From NCBI GenBank assembly GCA_965220425.1, contig OZ244830.1:4340001-4404000 (forward strand): a stretch of DNA of 64,000 nt, given 5' to 3'. The notes under the pieces are model-generated. The model was not told the DNA's origin. It did no database searches and saw only the letters and a list, made by a program, of their open reading frames with translations. The stretch comes from Azophilus sp965220425. GTDB taxonomy: Bacteria > Pseudomonadota > Gammaproteobacteria > Pseudomonadales > Azotimanducaceae. A program made the position numbers and the translations under genes. This document shows, one piece after another, positions 56,280-64,000 of the stretch. The number at the start of each line of letters is the position of its first letter. Position 1 is the first letter of the stretch.

Positions 56280-56954
56280 ATGCAACACTGGATCGCCCCG
56301 TCCATTCTGTCCGCTGATTTCTCCAGGCTCGGCAAGGAAGTGGTGGCCGTGCTCGATGCCGGCGCGGACATCGTTCACTTCGATGTGATGGACAATCACT
56401 ACGTGCCCAACCTGACGATCGGGCCCCTGGTGCTGGAATCGCTGCGCAAGGCGGGAGTCGACTGCTTCATGGACGTGCACCTGATGGTGAAACCCGTCGA
56501 CCGGCTGATCGGCGACTTCCTCGAAGCGGGCGCCAACCTCATCAGCGTGCACCCCGAATCGACGGAACACCTGCACCGCACGCTCTCGCTCATTCGCGAC
56601 GGCGGCGCCCAGGCCGGCATCGTGTTCAATCCCGCCACCCCCCTGCAGGCGCTCGAGGAAGCGCTGGAGCTGATCGACCTGGTGCTGGTGATGTCGGTCA
56701 ACCCGGGGTTCGGCGGCCAGGCGTTCATCCCCGGTAGTCTCGACAAGCTGCGCCGCGTGCGCCGGCGCATCGAGGAGTCCGGCCGGGCGATCCGCCTGGA
56801 GGTGGACGGCGGCATCAAGACCGGCAACATCGCCGAGGCCGCCCGGGCCGGCGCGGATACCTTCGTGGCGGGCAGCGCCATCTTCGGCAGCGGCGACTAC
56901 GCCGGCGCCATCGCCGCCATGCGCGCTGAACTGGAAGCCGTGCATGGCGTTTGA
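56280..56954 (+). CDS. rpe: Ribulose-phosphate 3-epimerase
   Basis: 224 residues, normal. APSILSADFSRLGKEVVAVL, DIVHFDVMDNHYVPNLTIGP (metal His/Asp), CFMDVHLMVKPVD, VMSVNPGFGGQAFIP and LEVDGGIKTGNI phosphate site. Interconverts ribulose-5-P and xylulose-5-P. ATG at 56280. A TATAGA/TAGAAT -10 with a TTGGGC about 17 bp upstream (56213-56243) is a plausible promoter. Overlaps gph by 11 bp. Confidence 0.97.
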   Translation: MQHWIAPSILSADFSRLGKEVVAVLDAGADIVHFDVMDNHYVPNLTIGPLVLESLRKAGVDCFMDVHLMVKPVDRLIGDFLEAGANLISVHPESTEHLHRTLSLIRDGGAQAGIVFNPATPLQALEEALELIDLVLVMSVNPGFGGQAFIPGSLDKLRRVRRRIEESGRAIRLEVDGGIKTGNIAEAARAGADTFVAGSAIFGSGDYAGAIAAMRAELEAVHGV

Positions 56955-57708
56955 TCCCCGGGGTTTCCCCGGCTACCTGTTCGATCTCGACGGCACGCTC
57001 ATCGACACCGCACCGGACATCTGCGCGGCTGTGAACCATGCCCTCGAACGGTACGGCTACGACCCGGTTTCCCAGTCGATGGTGCGCCATTGGGTCGGCC
57101 ACGGCGGGCGGGCCTGCATCGAGCAAGCCGTTGCGGCCGCGGATGCGGACCGCCGCATTGCGAACAGCGCCGACGCGGGCCCTGGCGGCAGGGACAGCGC
57201 AGGAGGCCGGGTGGAGGGGGAGGCCGGCAAGTCCAGTGGATTGTTCCAGGCCACGGACCCGGCGCAGGTGGACGAGATGCTGGATTGCTTTCTCCACCGC
57301 TATCGCGCCCACATCGCCGATGCCGGCCGGCCGTATCCCCGGGTCGTCGAAGCGTTGGGCGCGCTTTCCGCCCGCGGCGCCAGGCTCGCGGTGGTAACCA
57401 ACAAGCGCATCGAGCTGACCCGCAAGCTGCTCGACGAACTGGAACTCACCGTCTATTTCGACGCCATCGTCGGCGGCGACACCACAGCGAACCCGAAGCC
57501 CGCCCCCGACCCGATCCTGTTCGCCTGCAGGGAAATCGGCCTGACGCCGGCGGACATCCTGTTCGTCGGCGATTCCCTCACCGACGTCAATGGCGCCCGG
57601 GCCGCCGGCTGCCCGATCGTCTGCGTACCGAACGGCTACAATCACGGGATCGACGCGGAGCGCCTCGGGGCGGACGCGATCATCGGGTCGATGGCGGAAC
57701 TGGTTTAG
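56944..57708 (+). CDS. gph: Phosphoglycolate phosphatase
   Basis: 254 residues, HAD family. FDLDGTLIDTAPDICAAVNH (nucleophile and acid), GGRACIEQAV cap, AVVTNKRIELT (motif II Thr), NPKPAPDPILFACREIG (motif III Lys), FVGDSLTDVNGARAAGC (motif IV). The cap carries an extra low-complexity stretch of about 30 residues (NSADAGPGGRDSAGGRVEGE). The stop TAG (57706-57708) comes from the left end of palindromic element E. Confidence 0.94.
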   Translation: MAFDPRGFPGYLFDLDGTLIDTAPDICAAVNHALERYGYDPVSQSMVRHWVGHGGRACIEQAVAAADADRRIANSADAGPGGRDSAGGRVEGEAGKSSGLFQATDPAQVDEMLDCFLHRYRAHIADAGRPYPRVVEALGALSARGARLAVVTNKRIELTRKLLDELELTVYFDAIVGGDTTANPKPAPDPILFACREIGLTPADILFVGDSLTDVNGARAAGCPIVCVPNGYNHGIDAERLGADAIIGSMAELV

Positions 57709-57931
57709 CCCGCATCGCTCACCAACTTTCGTCGCGAGGGCGTCGAGGCGCCGTGTAAGCGTGGTCGCGCGGACCGCAGGGGGTCGCAGGCGTACGCGAC
57801 AGTACGTCAAGGCGCCCGGAGGGAGCCCTCAGCCGGGGAGCGCGAGGAGGCACCCCTCGCATACCGACCGCACGGCCGCGCTTACGCGATGCATCGGCGT
57901 CCGCAGCAGGAAGTTGGTGAGCGATGCGGGT
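57708..57931. repeat. TAGCCCGCAT-family palindromic element E (with insert)
   Basis: About 224 bp. Ends CCCGCATCGCTCACCAACTT and AAGTTGGTGAGCGATGCGGG are perfect inverted repeats. It is like element D but with some 95 bp inserted between duplicated GACCGCA motifs. Its left end overlaps the gph stop. Confidence 0.93.
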
Positions 57932-58062
57932 TAGCCGCGTCGTCTTCGCTTCGTCATCGGCCGGGATGCTCCGGTCACCAACCATGTACAACGCTTGTAC
58001 ATGCCGTAATGTCTTGCTACGCTGCATGGTGATTGGCTTTGCGATCAACGAGCGTGTCAACT

Positions 58063-58380
58063 ATGGCCAGTGACGGATTCTCGAGCGGCGTGTCTCCCTC
58101 CGGGCTCGTCACCATAAGCGAGTTCAGGGCCAGGCTTGCCGAGATGGTCAACCGGGCGGAGCAGGGCGAGGAAGTCGTGATCGCGCGGGGGCGACAGCCG
58201 GTAGCGAAGCTGGTTCCGCTACAGCACAAACGCAAGCGCCGATTGGGTGTGCTGAAGAATACGATGAGCGCAGAGAATCTCGCAGCGCTCTCCGAGGTCC
58301 TCGACCAGCCGCTTTCGACCGACGATCAGGCAGTGTTGGAAGGCCGGCACACCAATCTGCTGGGCATCTTGCGGCGGTAG
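58063..58380 (+). CDS. Phd/YefM family antitoxin
   Basis: 105 residues. VTISEFRARLAEMVNRAEQG EEVVIARGRQPVAKLVPLQ is the standard Phd/YefM DNA-binding and dimer part; the C-terminal region (ALSEVLDQPLSTDDQAVLEG) would bind the toxin. Ten bases separate it from the PIN toxin. ATG at 58063; an earlier in-frame codon at 58033 is less likely. Confidence 0.88.
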   Translation: MASDGFSSGVSPSGLVTISEFRARLAEMVNRAEQGEEVVIARGRQPVAKLVPLQHKRKRRLGVLKNTMSAENLAALSEVLDQPLSTDDQAVLEGRHTNLLGILRR

Positions 58381-58389
58381 TTCGCACCC

Positions 58390-58767
58390 GTGCGGCTGCT
58401 TCTTGACAGCCACGTCCTCTTTTGGGCGTTGGCGGACGACGCATCGTTGTCGGCGAATGCACGGGCGCTCATCATCGATGACGGCAACGATGTCTTTTTC
58501 AGCCCGGTCAGCCTTTACGAACTCGTGTTCAAGGCGAGGCGCGGACGGATGCCCGCGGCAGCACTCCAGTTGTCGGAAGGGGTAAGGGCCACAGGTTTCG
58601 AAGAAGTCGGCCTCACCTCACAGCACCTCGTGCATGCGGCAAATCTGGACTGGGGCCATGGCGACCCATGGGACCGAATCCTGCTGGCCCAGGCGACCCT
58701 GGAGGACATGAGCCTGATTTCCCTCGACAGGGTTTTCGACTCGCAAACCCCGAGGCGCCTTTGGTGA
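58390..58767 (+). CDS. PIN domain ribonuclease toxin (VapC-like)
   Basis: 125 residues. LLLDSHVLFWALADD (first Asp), SPVSLYELVFKARRGRM (Glu), GDPWDRILLAQATLEDM (Asp), then SLDRVFD. The acidic residues form the Mg-dependent RNase site. GTG start at 58390. Paired with the Phd-type antitoxin. Confidence 0.9.
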   Translation: MRLLLDSHVLFWALADDASLSANARALIIDDGNDVFFSPVSLYELVFKARRGRMPAAALQLSEGVRATGFEEVGLTSQHLVHAANLDWGHGDPWDRILLAQATLEDMSLISLDRVFDSQTPRRLW

Positions 58768-58834
58768 CCCCAATGCCCCGCCGCTGCAGATCATCCGTAA
58801 CCTGCAAATTTCATAACCAGATCAAAGAGCCAGC

Positions 58835-59896
58835 ATGAAAATATTGAGAACTCCCGACGCACGCTTCGCCAATCTGGCGGACTATCCCTTCGGCCCGAAC
58901 TACACGACGATCCGGACCGACGACGAAAGCGATCTGCGCATTCACCATGTTGACGAAGGCGCGGAAGACGGCCCATTGGTGCTCTGCATGCACGGCCAGC
59001 CGGTCTGGAGTTACCTCTATCGCAAGATGATTCCCCTGCTCGTCAAGGAAGGGATGCGCGTGATTGCCCCGGACTTGCCCGGTTACGGCAAATCCGACAA
59101 GCCGGCTGCCCGGGAAGACTACAGCTACCAGCGGCAAGTCGACTGGATGGGCCGGTGGCTCGAGCAAAACGACTTTTCCGGTATCGCCTTCTTCGGTCAG
59201 GACTGGGGCGGGCTCATCGGGCTGCGCCTGGTGGTGGACCACGCCGAGCGATTTGACCGTGTCGTGATCGCGAACACCGGCTTGCCTTACAACCCGGACG
59301 TGCCGAGCGAAGTCGTCGAGCAAGTGGAAGACTTCCGCGCCAATGCCCCCACACCCACCTTGCTTGAGATGCAGAAGGCGTTGAGCCGGATGCCGGGCAA
59401 TCAGGCGCGCAAGTTCGCCTACTGGCAGAAATTCTGTTGGGAAACGGAAGACCTGCCCATCGGCTTCATGATGTCCATGAGCATGGAAAAGCGCTCGAAC
59501 CTGTCCAGGGCATTCAGGTTTCTACTCCACAATCTGGGTATTCGATCGCCATTCCCCTCGGAACTGGCAAAAGCCTACGACGCGCCCTTCCCGGATCCCA
59601 GCTACAAGATGGGTCCGCGAGCCATGCCGAGTCAGGTACCCACACTCTCGAACGATCCATCGTTGGAGGCGCAGCGCAAAGCCTGGGAATTTTTTTCCAG
59701 GTTCGACAAGCCGTTCCTTTGCGCGTTTGCGGACAACGACCCGGTCACCCAGGGACTCGATGCCCAGTTCAAGGAAAGGGTGCCGGGAACGAAGGGGCTG
59801 CCCCACACCACGATCAAGGGTGGCGGGCACTTTGTACAGGAAAACAGCCCGGATCAGGTGACAAATGCCATCGTCGACCTCATTCGCAGCACCTGA
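58835..59896 (+). CDS. Haloalkane dehalogenase-like alpha/beta hydrolase
   Basis: 353 residues. HGQPVWSYLYRKMIPLLVKE (oxyanion side HGxPxWSYLYRKM), APDLPGYGKSDKPAAREDYS, nucleophile FFGQDWGGLIG (Asp followed by Trp, as in DhlA-type enzymes), and late KGGGHFVQENSPDQV with the catalytic His. Family members hydrolyse haloalkanes, though other substrates are possible. Cytoplasmic, no signal peptide. Neighbours do not define a pathway. Confidence 0.88.
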   Translation: MKILRTPDARFANLADYPFGPNYTTIRTDDESDLRIHHVDEGAEDGPLVLCMHGQPVWSYLYRKMIPLLVKEGMRVIAPDLPGYGKSDKPAAREDYSYQRQVDWMGRWLEQNDFSGIAFFGQDWGGLIGLRLVVDHAERFDRVVIANTGLPYNPDVPSEVVEQVEDFRANAPTPTLLEMQKALSRMPGNQARKFAYWQKFCWETEDLPIGFMMSMSMEKRSNLSRAFRFLLHNLGIRSPFPSELAKAYDAPFPDPSYKMGPRAMPSQVPTLSNDPSLEAQRKAWEFFSRFDKPFLCAFADNDPVTQGLDAQFKERVPGTKGLPHTTIKGGGHFVQENSPDQVTNAIVDLIRST

Positions 59897-60033
59897 CGAA
59901 CAGAATATGAGGGGCAGCGCCGGCATTCGACGACCCCATCGACAAGTTGCACGACTGCGAGGCTGTAACCGTCATCATGCAGTTAAGCCCACTTCCCACG
60001 GCGCCGGTGTCGAGGACGATCGCTACCGAACGT

Positions 60034-61524
60034 TCACCCGAAGTTGCGTTTGCCGGACCAGCAGGCGTGGGTGCCCGCACAGATTCGCTGCGGCAGCGCG
60101 ACTTCGGCGATGGGGCCGCCCGCGATGTCTTCGGCGGCAAAGACCAGGTCTTCGGCGGCAAAGATCATGGCGCTGGACGAATTTGCGTTCATATCCGTAA
60201 CGAACGTGACCACGTAGCCGTCGTCTTCTTCGGTGGCGCCGGTGCGCGGCGCCATGGGGCTTTCGCTCAGATATACCCCTTCCGGCAAAGCGTAGCCCTG
60301 TTTCTCGCCGGTCTGCACATCGAGGCGAACCAGGCCGTCCATCAGGAACCAACCCGGCTTCATGGTCGCAGCCCAGGTGTAGCGGTAGGGCTTGCCCGCA
60401 AACGCTTGATTGATCGTGCCGAACTCCGATACGGCATCGTCCAGGTGTCCCTCCTTCGTCTCGCCGGTCTTCAGGTTGAAGCGCCAGCGGTGGGGCCTGG
60501 CGCCAACCAGGTGCATGTCCAGCATTCTGAACATCGCCCACTTGTCGTTTGGATCGGCCTTGATCTCGGGGTCCGGGCGTTCCTCGAAGAATCCATCGAG
60601 CACCACCTCGTCGCCGCCTTCATAGGCGTTGATCCAGTGCAGCACAAAGGTGGGCTCGGCTTCGAACCAGCGTACCTGGCCCGAACTTCCACGGCGCGGG
60701 ACGATTCCGAACCGGCTCGGCTCGTCACGATGGAAGCGCACGGCGTGGGCGCCTGCCCGCAACGCTTCGGGATCCCAGTACAGGGGAAAGTCGTTGAGGA
60801 TGGCATGGTTGTCCGTGAACGCCATGTCGTGCGGCAGCCTCGGCCCGGGCAACGCAACCGGCACGTAATGCACCAGCTCCCGTTCGGCGTTGACCACGCC
60901 ATAGTGCATGAAGGGCGCTTGTTTGGAGTAGTTGAAGAACAGCATCTCGCCCGTGGCCTCGTCGACCTTGGTGTGGGCCGAGATGCCCCAGCCGGGCGTG
61001 GTGTTTCGTACCCAAGCCGATTTGCCGAGCTGCTCCAGGGTGCGCGGATGGAGTTCGTAGACATCGCCGCACTGATAGAAGGTGGTCGCCGCACGGCCGC
61101 CGTGCACCACCACGTCGGTGCTCGATGCATCTTTCAGGCCGGTTCGGGCTCCGCATCCGTCGCGCAGCGATTTCTTCGGCGACTCGATCAGCCCCGCCCA
61201 CAATGGTTTGCCTTCCTCGAGTTCCGCATTGAAGCCTGCCGTGCGCACGAAGCGGTTGCGGTACTCCACCTCACCGTTGTCGAAGAACAACGAATGCAGC
61301 ATCGCGTCGCCGTCGAAGGGGTGATAGCGGCCGATCGCGTCGTGCAGGGGGTTCTCGGTGTTGCGCAGATACGCGCCCGAGAGGTCATCGGGAACCTCGC
61401 CCGTCACCGGCAGATCGAAGGCGTTGAGTTCCTTCGTGTTGGGCAACCATGCGCCGGTGCGGTACGGATGGTCGTCATCCATCGGCAGGTTGGAGGTGAA
61501 CTCGTTGATCAGCTCGACTTTCAT
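60034..61524 (-). CDS. Carotenoid oxygenase (RPE65/CCD family)
   Basis: 496 residues. The four iron-binding histidines are seen in GISAHTKVDEATGE, LPHDMAFTDNHAILND, FVLHWINAYEGGD and CAGTHACW near the C terminus, with GAYLRNTENPLHDAIGRYHP FDGDAMLH at the N side. These non-haem iron enzymes cleave double bonds of carotenoids, stilbenes or lignin-type aromatics. A six-residue tandem duplication (FAAEDLVFAAEDIAGG) is near the C terminus. Confidence 0.92.
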   Translation of the reverse strand: MKVELINEFTSNLPMDDDHPYRTGAWLPNTKELNAFDLPVTGEVPDDLSGAYLRNTENPLHDAIGRYHPFDGDAMLHSLFFDNGEVEYRNRFVRTAGFNAELEEGKPLWAGLIESPKKSLRDGCGARTGLKDASSTDVVVHGGRAATTFYQCGDVYELHPRTLEQLGKSAWVRNTTPGWGISAHTKVDEATGEMLFFNYSKQAPFMHYGVVNAERELVHYVPVALPGPRLPHDMAFTDNHAILNDFPLYWDPEALRAGAHAVRFHRDEPSRFGIVPRRGSSGQVRWFEAEPTFVLHWINAYEGGDEVVLDGFFEERPDPEIKADPNDKWAMFRMLDMHLVGARPHRWRFNLKTGETKEGHLDDAVSEFGTINQAFAGKPYRYTWAATMKPGWFLMDGLVRLDVQTGEKQGYALPEGVYLSESPMAPRTGATEEDDGYVVTFVTDMNANSSSAMIFAAEDLVFAAEDIAGGPIAEVALPQRICAGTHACWSGKRNFG

Positions 61525-61711
61525 CTTGTGCTCCTGCTGCCCGGGACAGCGGGCATCGCCGCCACCAGGATGAATCTATCCAACATGCTTTGCGCCAACC
61601 ACGCCAAAAAGAAGCGCCATCATACTCGCTGGCCTGGCCGCCAGGCGCCCTCGACGCGGCGATGCCCTTAATGATATCGTTCGCTGTCTAACGCGATATC
61701 GGCCAATTTTC

Positions 61712-61942
61712 ATGCCCAGAACCGTAATCGACTTCGATAAAGAGAACAAAACCTGGCTCGACCAACAGGCCGCGGCGCGACGGATGCCGATGGCGGAACT
61801 GGTCCGGCAAGCCGTTCGTGACTTTCGCATTCGCGAGCAGTCCAGGCCGTCGCTTACTGATGTTCTGCAACGGACTTCGGGTATCTGGCGTGGCGGCGAC
61901 GGGCTCGACTATCAGCAACGTATGCGCAGGGACTGGGCCTGA
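61712..61942 (+). CDS. Ribbon-helix-helix antitoxin of a PIN module
   Basis: 76 residues. PRTVIDFDKENKTWLDQQAA, ARRMPMAELVRQAVRDFRI: a MetJ/Arc-type ribbon-helix-helix followed by a short toxin-binding tail with GIWRGGDGLDYQQRM. It precedes the PIN toxin by 9 bp, the normal vapB-vapC arrangement. Confidence 0.85.
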   Translation: MPRTVIDFDKENKTWLDQQAAARRMPMAELVRQAVRDFRIREQSRPSLTDVLQRTSGIWRGGDGLDYQQRMRRDWA

Positions 61943-61951
61943 CAGGCGCCG

Positions 61952-62320
61952 ATGCGATACCTGCTCGATTCGGTCATCGTCATCGACCATTTCAACGGTA
62001 TCGAGGAGGCGACCGATTTTCTTGCAGCCAATGGCGTCGAATGTTCGATTTCCGTCATCGCCCGTGCGGAAACCCTGGCCGGATTCGATACCGATACGGA
62101 ACATCTGGCCAGGGAGTTGCTCGACGCCTTTGTAACTTTTCCAATCACCGTCGACGTCGCCGATGCGGCGGCACGATTGCGGCGTACACAGCGCTGGAAG
62201 CTGCCCGATGCGATTCAGGCCGCGATTGCCCTCAAGGAAGGATTGACGCTGGTCACTCGCAATACCCGGGATTTCAAGCCCGGCGAACCAGTTCCCGTGG
62301 AAATCCCATACCTGGTATAG
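61952..62320 (+). CDS. PIN domain toxin (VapC-like)
   Basis: 122 residues. RYLLDSVIVIDHFNGIEEAT (first Asp), CSISVIARAETLAGF (Glu), KLPDAIQAAIALKEGLTLVT RNTRDF (Asp pair). VapC RNase fold; cleaves tRNA or rRNA in studied homologues. Second PIN module of the window. Confidence 0.9.
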   Translation: MRYLLDSVIVIDHFNGIEEATDFLAANGVECSISVIARAETLAGFDTDTEHLARELLDAFVTFPITVDVADAAARLRRTQRWKLPDAIQAAIALKEGLTLVTRNTRDFKPGEPVPVEIPYLV

Positions 62321-62467
62321 CCGCGGCAAGACACTTACATGGCCAGACCTTGCCAATGGCGAAAAGGGCCTTGGCATTTCGAGCGGCCGGAGTCAGCCCA
62401 TCCAAGGTATTGTGAGTTGTCCACTTATAGACTAATATTTCAATTTTATTCATAAAAGGACAGAGCC

Positions 62468-62872
62468 ATGGTTGCACAACCGCATCTGGCAACGGCCCTG
62501 GACCGCAAGGGTTTGTCCGGCCCTGCCCTGCGCACGTTTTTTCGAATCGCCGGACTCTGGGGCCTCTCGGTCGACGAACAGATGACCCTTCTCGGACTCA
62601 GCGCCCGATCGACCTTCTTCAAGTGGAAGAAGGACCCCGATGTCGTTCTGCCGAAGGATACGCTGGAGCGCATTTCCTACGTCATGGGCATCTACAAGGC
62701 TCTTCAGATCCTGCTGCCCGACGAAGAAGCAGCCGATGAATGGGTGAAGCAACCAAATCTCGCACCTCCATTCAGTGGGAGGTCGGCGCTCGACCGGATG
62801 ATGTCCGGCCAAGTCGTGGATCTGTACCTCGTTCGGCAATACCTCGACGCAGAGCGCGGCGGCTGGGCATGA
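62468..62872 (+). CDS. ParS/Xre-type antitoxin (DUF2384)
   Basis: 134 residues. An N-terminal Xre-like region (TFFRIAGLWGLSVDEQMTLL GLSARSTFFKWKK) and a C-terminal MbcA/ParS toxin-binding domain (RSALDRMMSGQVVDLYLVRQ YLDAERGGWA). Antitoxin for the downstream RES protein, whose start overlaps this stop by 4 bp. An AT-rich segment (62420-62460) precedes it and probably holds its promoter. Confidence 0.9.
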   Translation: MVAQPHLATALDRKGLSGPALRTFFRIAGLWGLSVDEQMTLLGLSARSTFFKWKKDPDVVLPKDTLERISYVMGIYKALQILLPDEEAADEWVKQPNLAPPFSGRSALDRMMSGQVVDLYLVRQYLDAERGGWA

Positions 62873-63564
62873 GGCCACCGGCTGCCCGCATTGCCTGGAA
62901 GCCGTCCCGGCGCATTATTCCCAGCCGCTTCCCGCCGATTCAGCTCTTCGAGCGGGTGACGGAGCCGCAAGACCTTGAAGCAATCTTCGCGTTGGACGCG
63001 CTCACCAATCCCAGGCTGCGTAACGAGGCCGGCAACATCCAACTCGTGCCGCCCGAAGACCGCATCAGCGGGCCAGGCGCCAGCGTCATCATGGCGGCGT
63101 TCACCCATCTGAACCCGAACGGCAGCCGGTTCTCCCACGGCAGCTACGGAGTGTTCTATGCCGCAAACGACCTCGACACAGCTATTGCCGAGACCCGGCA
63201 TCACCGCGAACGGTTCATGCGCGCCACCGGGCAGCGGCGCATGGAACTGGATATGAGGGTCTACCTGGTCGACCTTGAGGGCGAACTGCATGACCTGCGC
63301 GGCCAGAGAGCCGCACCGCCACTCGTCTACCACACCGACAACTACTCGGCGGGCCAGCACCTGGGGAGAATACTGCGCGAAGCCGGCTCGAACGGCATCG
63401 CCTATGACAGCGTTCGCCGGGTCGGAGGCGAATGCGCCGCCGTATTCCGGCCGCCCCTTCTCTCGAACGTCCGGCAAGAGCGGCATCTATGCTACCTGTG
63501 GGATGGCCGGCAAATCGCCACCGTCTACGAGAAGCGGGAACTCGAGAGCGATGGGTTGTCCTGA
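62869..63564 (+). CDS. RES domain NAD-degrading toxin
   Basis: 231 residues. SRFSHGSYGVFYAANDLDTA IAETRHHRERF gives the conserved Arg, Tyr and Glu of the RES fold; HDLRG and YDSVRRVGGECAAVFRPPLL follow. RES toxins consume NAD+ by phosphorolysis or glycohydrolysis. The ATGA junction with the antitoxin fixes the start. Confidence 0.9.
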   Translation: MRPPAARIAWKPSRRIIPSRFPPIQLFERVTEPQDLEAIFALDALTNPRLRNEAGNIQLVPPEDRISGPGASVIMAAFTHLNPNGSRFSHGSYGVFYAANDLDTAIAETRHHRERFMRATGQRRMELDMRVYLVDLEGELHDLRGQRAAPPLVYHTDNYSAGQHLGRILREAGSNGIAYDSVRRVGGECAAVFRPPLLSNVRQERHLCYLWDGRQIATVYEKRELESDGLS

Positions 63565-63763
63565 AAGCGATCACGGCAACCAGCACTACGAGAACCAGGA
63601 ACAGTACGGCCATGATTGCAAATGCCCAAAGCAGGGCCTCGTCCGTGAGCTTCATGGCCGCTATCGTCCCGATCACGCCCTCTATCACCAGCAGAGCAAG
63701 TGCAAAGAACGCAAGCGGGTTGCGGACGGCTGCGAATAGCGAAGCCCAATTTTCCTTTGCCAT
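63515..63763 (-). CDS. Small two-helix membrane protein, C-terminally displaced
   Basis: Starting at ATG 63763, about 80 residues are protein-like: MAKENWASLFAAVRNPLAFF ALALLVIEGVIGTIAAMK, then LLWAFAIMAVLFLVLVVLVA VIAF, two membrane helices with a NPL...F motif known in small inner membrane proteins of mobile regions. Past VIAFRTTHRS it reads antisense to the RES gene and becomes arginine-rich, so its end has probably been replaced; the frame stays open to 63215. The right-hand limit given is approximate. Confidence 0.45.
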
Positions 63764-63809
63764 CGAAACAACTTGCTTTGGAAATCAGGATAAATGGGGT
63801 CAGAGGATG

Positions 63810-63857
63810 AATGGGGTCAGGGTAAAATTACCCGGGCAATTTTACCCTGACCCCATT
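63810..63857. repeat. 20-bp perfect inverted repeat, GGGGTCAGGGTAAAATT type
   Basis: Arms AATGGGGTCAGGGTAAAATT (63810-63829) and its exact complement (63838-63857) surround an 8-base loop. A truncated direct copy (AATGGGGTCAGA) lies at 63793-63804. Sequences of this TGGGGTCAG..TAAAATTA type are often seen next to Y1 REP-associated transposases; none is in the window. Confidence 0.8.
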
Positions 63858-63864
63858 TATCTGC

Positions 63865-64000
63865 ATGACTCGGCATGTTGTTGCACGCTTCCTGTCAGCG
63901 GCCCTGCTTGTAACGGCGCCACTGACCCTTGGTTCCGATCGACCGCCATGCACGGTCGAGGGCGCCTGTTCCGAAGATTCCGCCATGCCCGGTTCAGCCA
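63865..64000 (+). CDS. Secreted protein, N-terminal part (runs off the window)
   Basis: ATG 63865 opens MTRHVVARFLSAALLVTAPL TLGSDRPPCTVEGACSEDSA. It looks like a Sec signal peptide (basic start, hydrophobic core ending near TLGS) and a mature start with two cysteines. It follows the GGGGTCAG hairpin. Function unknown. Confidence 0.55.
   Translation, partial: MTRHVVARFLSAALLVTAPLTLGSDRPPCTVEGACSEDSAMPGSA

Overview
The window is a high-GC stretch of a gammaproteobacterial chromosome. The lineage follows from the conserved gene order lptD-surA-pdxA-rsmA-apaH with amgK-murU divergent from lptD, and from rpsU-yqeY-dnaG-rpoD followed by a tRNA with tsaD divergent. Genus cannot be read from sequence alone. 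Many pseudogenes, palindromic repeats and toxin-antitoxin modules suggest a genome with active small-repeat turnover, perhaps an environmental or host-associated marine lineage (inference).

Layout. 1-4.1 kb: the end of a glycyl-tRNA synthetase gene, then dTDP-rhamnose genes rmlD, rmlC and rmlB and a WbbL-like glycosyltransferase, all on the minus strand. 4.1-12.2 kb: accessory region. It holds a shattered autotransporter-like gene, a broken integrase, three minus-strand genes that each carry an R-x4-H (HEPN-type) motif, an N-terminally clipped HU gene, an AT-rich island, a second 875-bp copy of the glycosyltransferase, and a degraded sugar isomerase carrying half of a palindromic repeat. 12.5-16.6 kb: a small membrane protein, a double MmcQ/YjbR protein, a nitronate monooxygenase remnant, mltF and a frameshifted Uma2 nuclease. 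16.6-26.8 kb: threonine synthase-like enzyme, DegT aminotransferase, EthD-like protein, cyclase-family hydrolase, DUF2237 protein, HyuB-type hydantoinase, MFS transporter and YtcJ-like amidohydrolase. 27.2-37.0 kb: an apparent amino-acid or acyl-amino-acid utilisation cluster: Lrp regulator, saccharopine dehydrogenase-like enzyme, M20 amidohydrolase, TonB-dependent receptor, glutamine synthetase-like ligase, AstE/AspA-type deacylase, isochorismatase-type hydrolase and RpiR regulator.

37-57.7 kb is mostly housekeeping: tRNA-Ile(CAU), rpoD, dnaG, yqeY, rpsU, tsaD, cca, apaH, rsmA, pdxA, surA, lptD, amgK, murU, rpe and gph. It is interrupted by an ISAs1-type element whose transposase is fused to a DruA/DUF4338 domain and split at an A_AAA_AAG slippery heptamer, and by a hicAB pair. 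58-64 kb holds three further toxin-antitoxin modules (Phd/PIN, RHH/PIN, ParS-Xre/RES), a haloalkane dehalogenase, a carotenoid oxygenase and the start of a secreted protein.

The most unusual signals are: (1) a family of palindromic elements with TAGCCCGCAT ends whose termini supply the TAG stop codons of tsaD, cca and gph; (2) three HEPN-motif genes in a row, two overlapping; (3) the DruA-ISAs1 fusion with its probable programmed frameshift; (4) duplication of the glycosyltransferase as a cassette carrying its own ribosome binding site.
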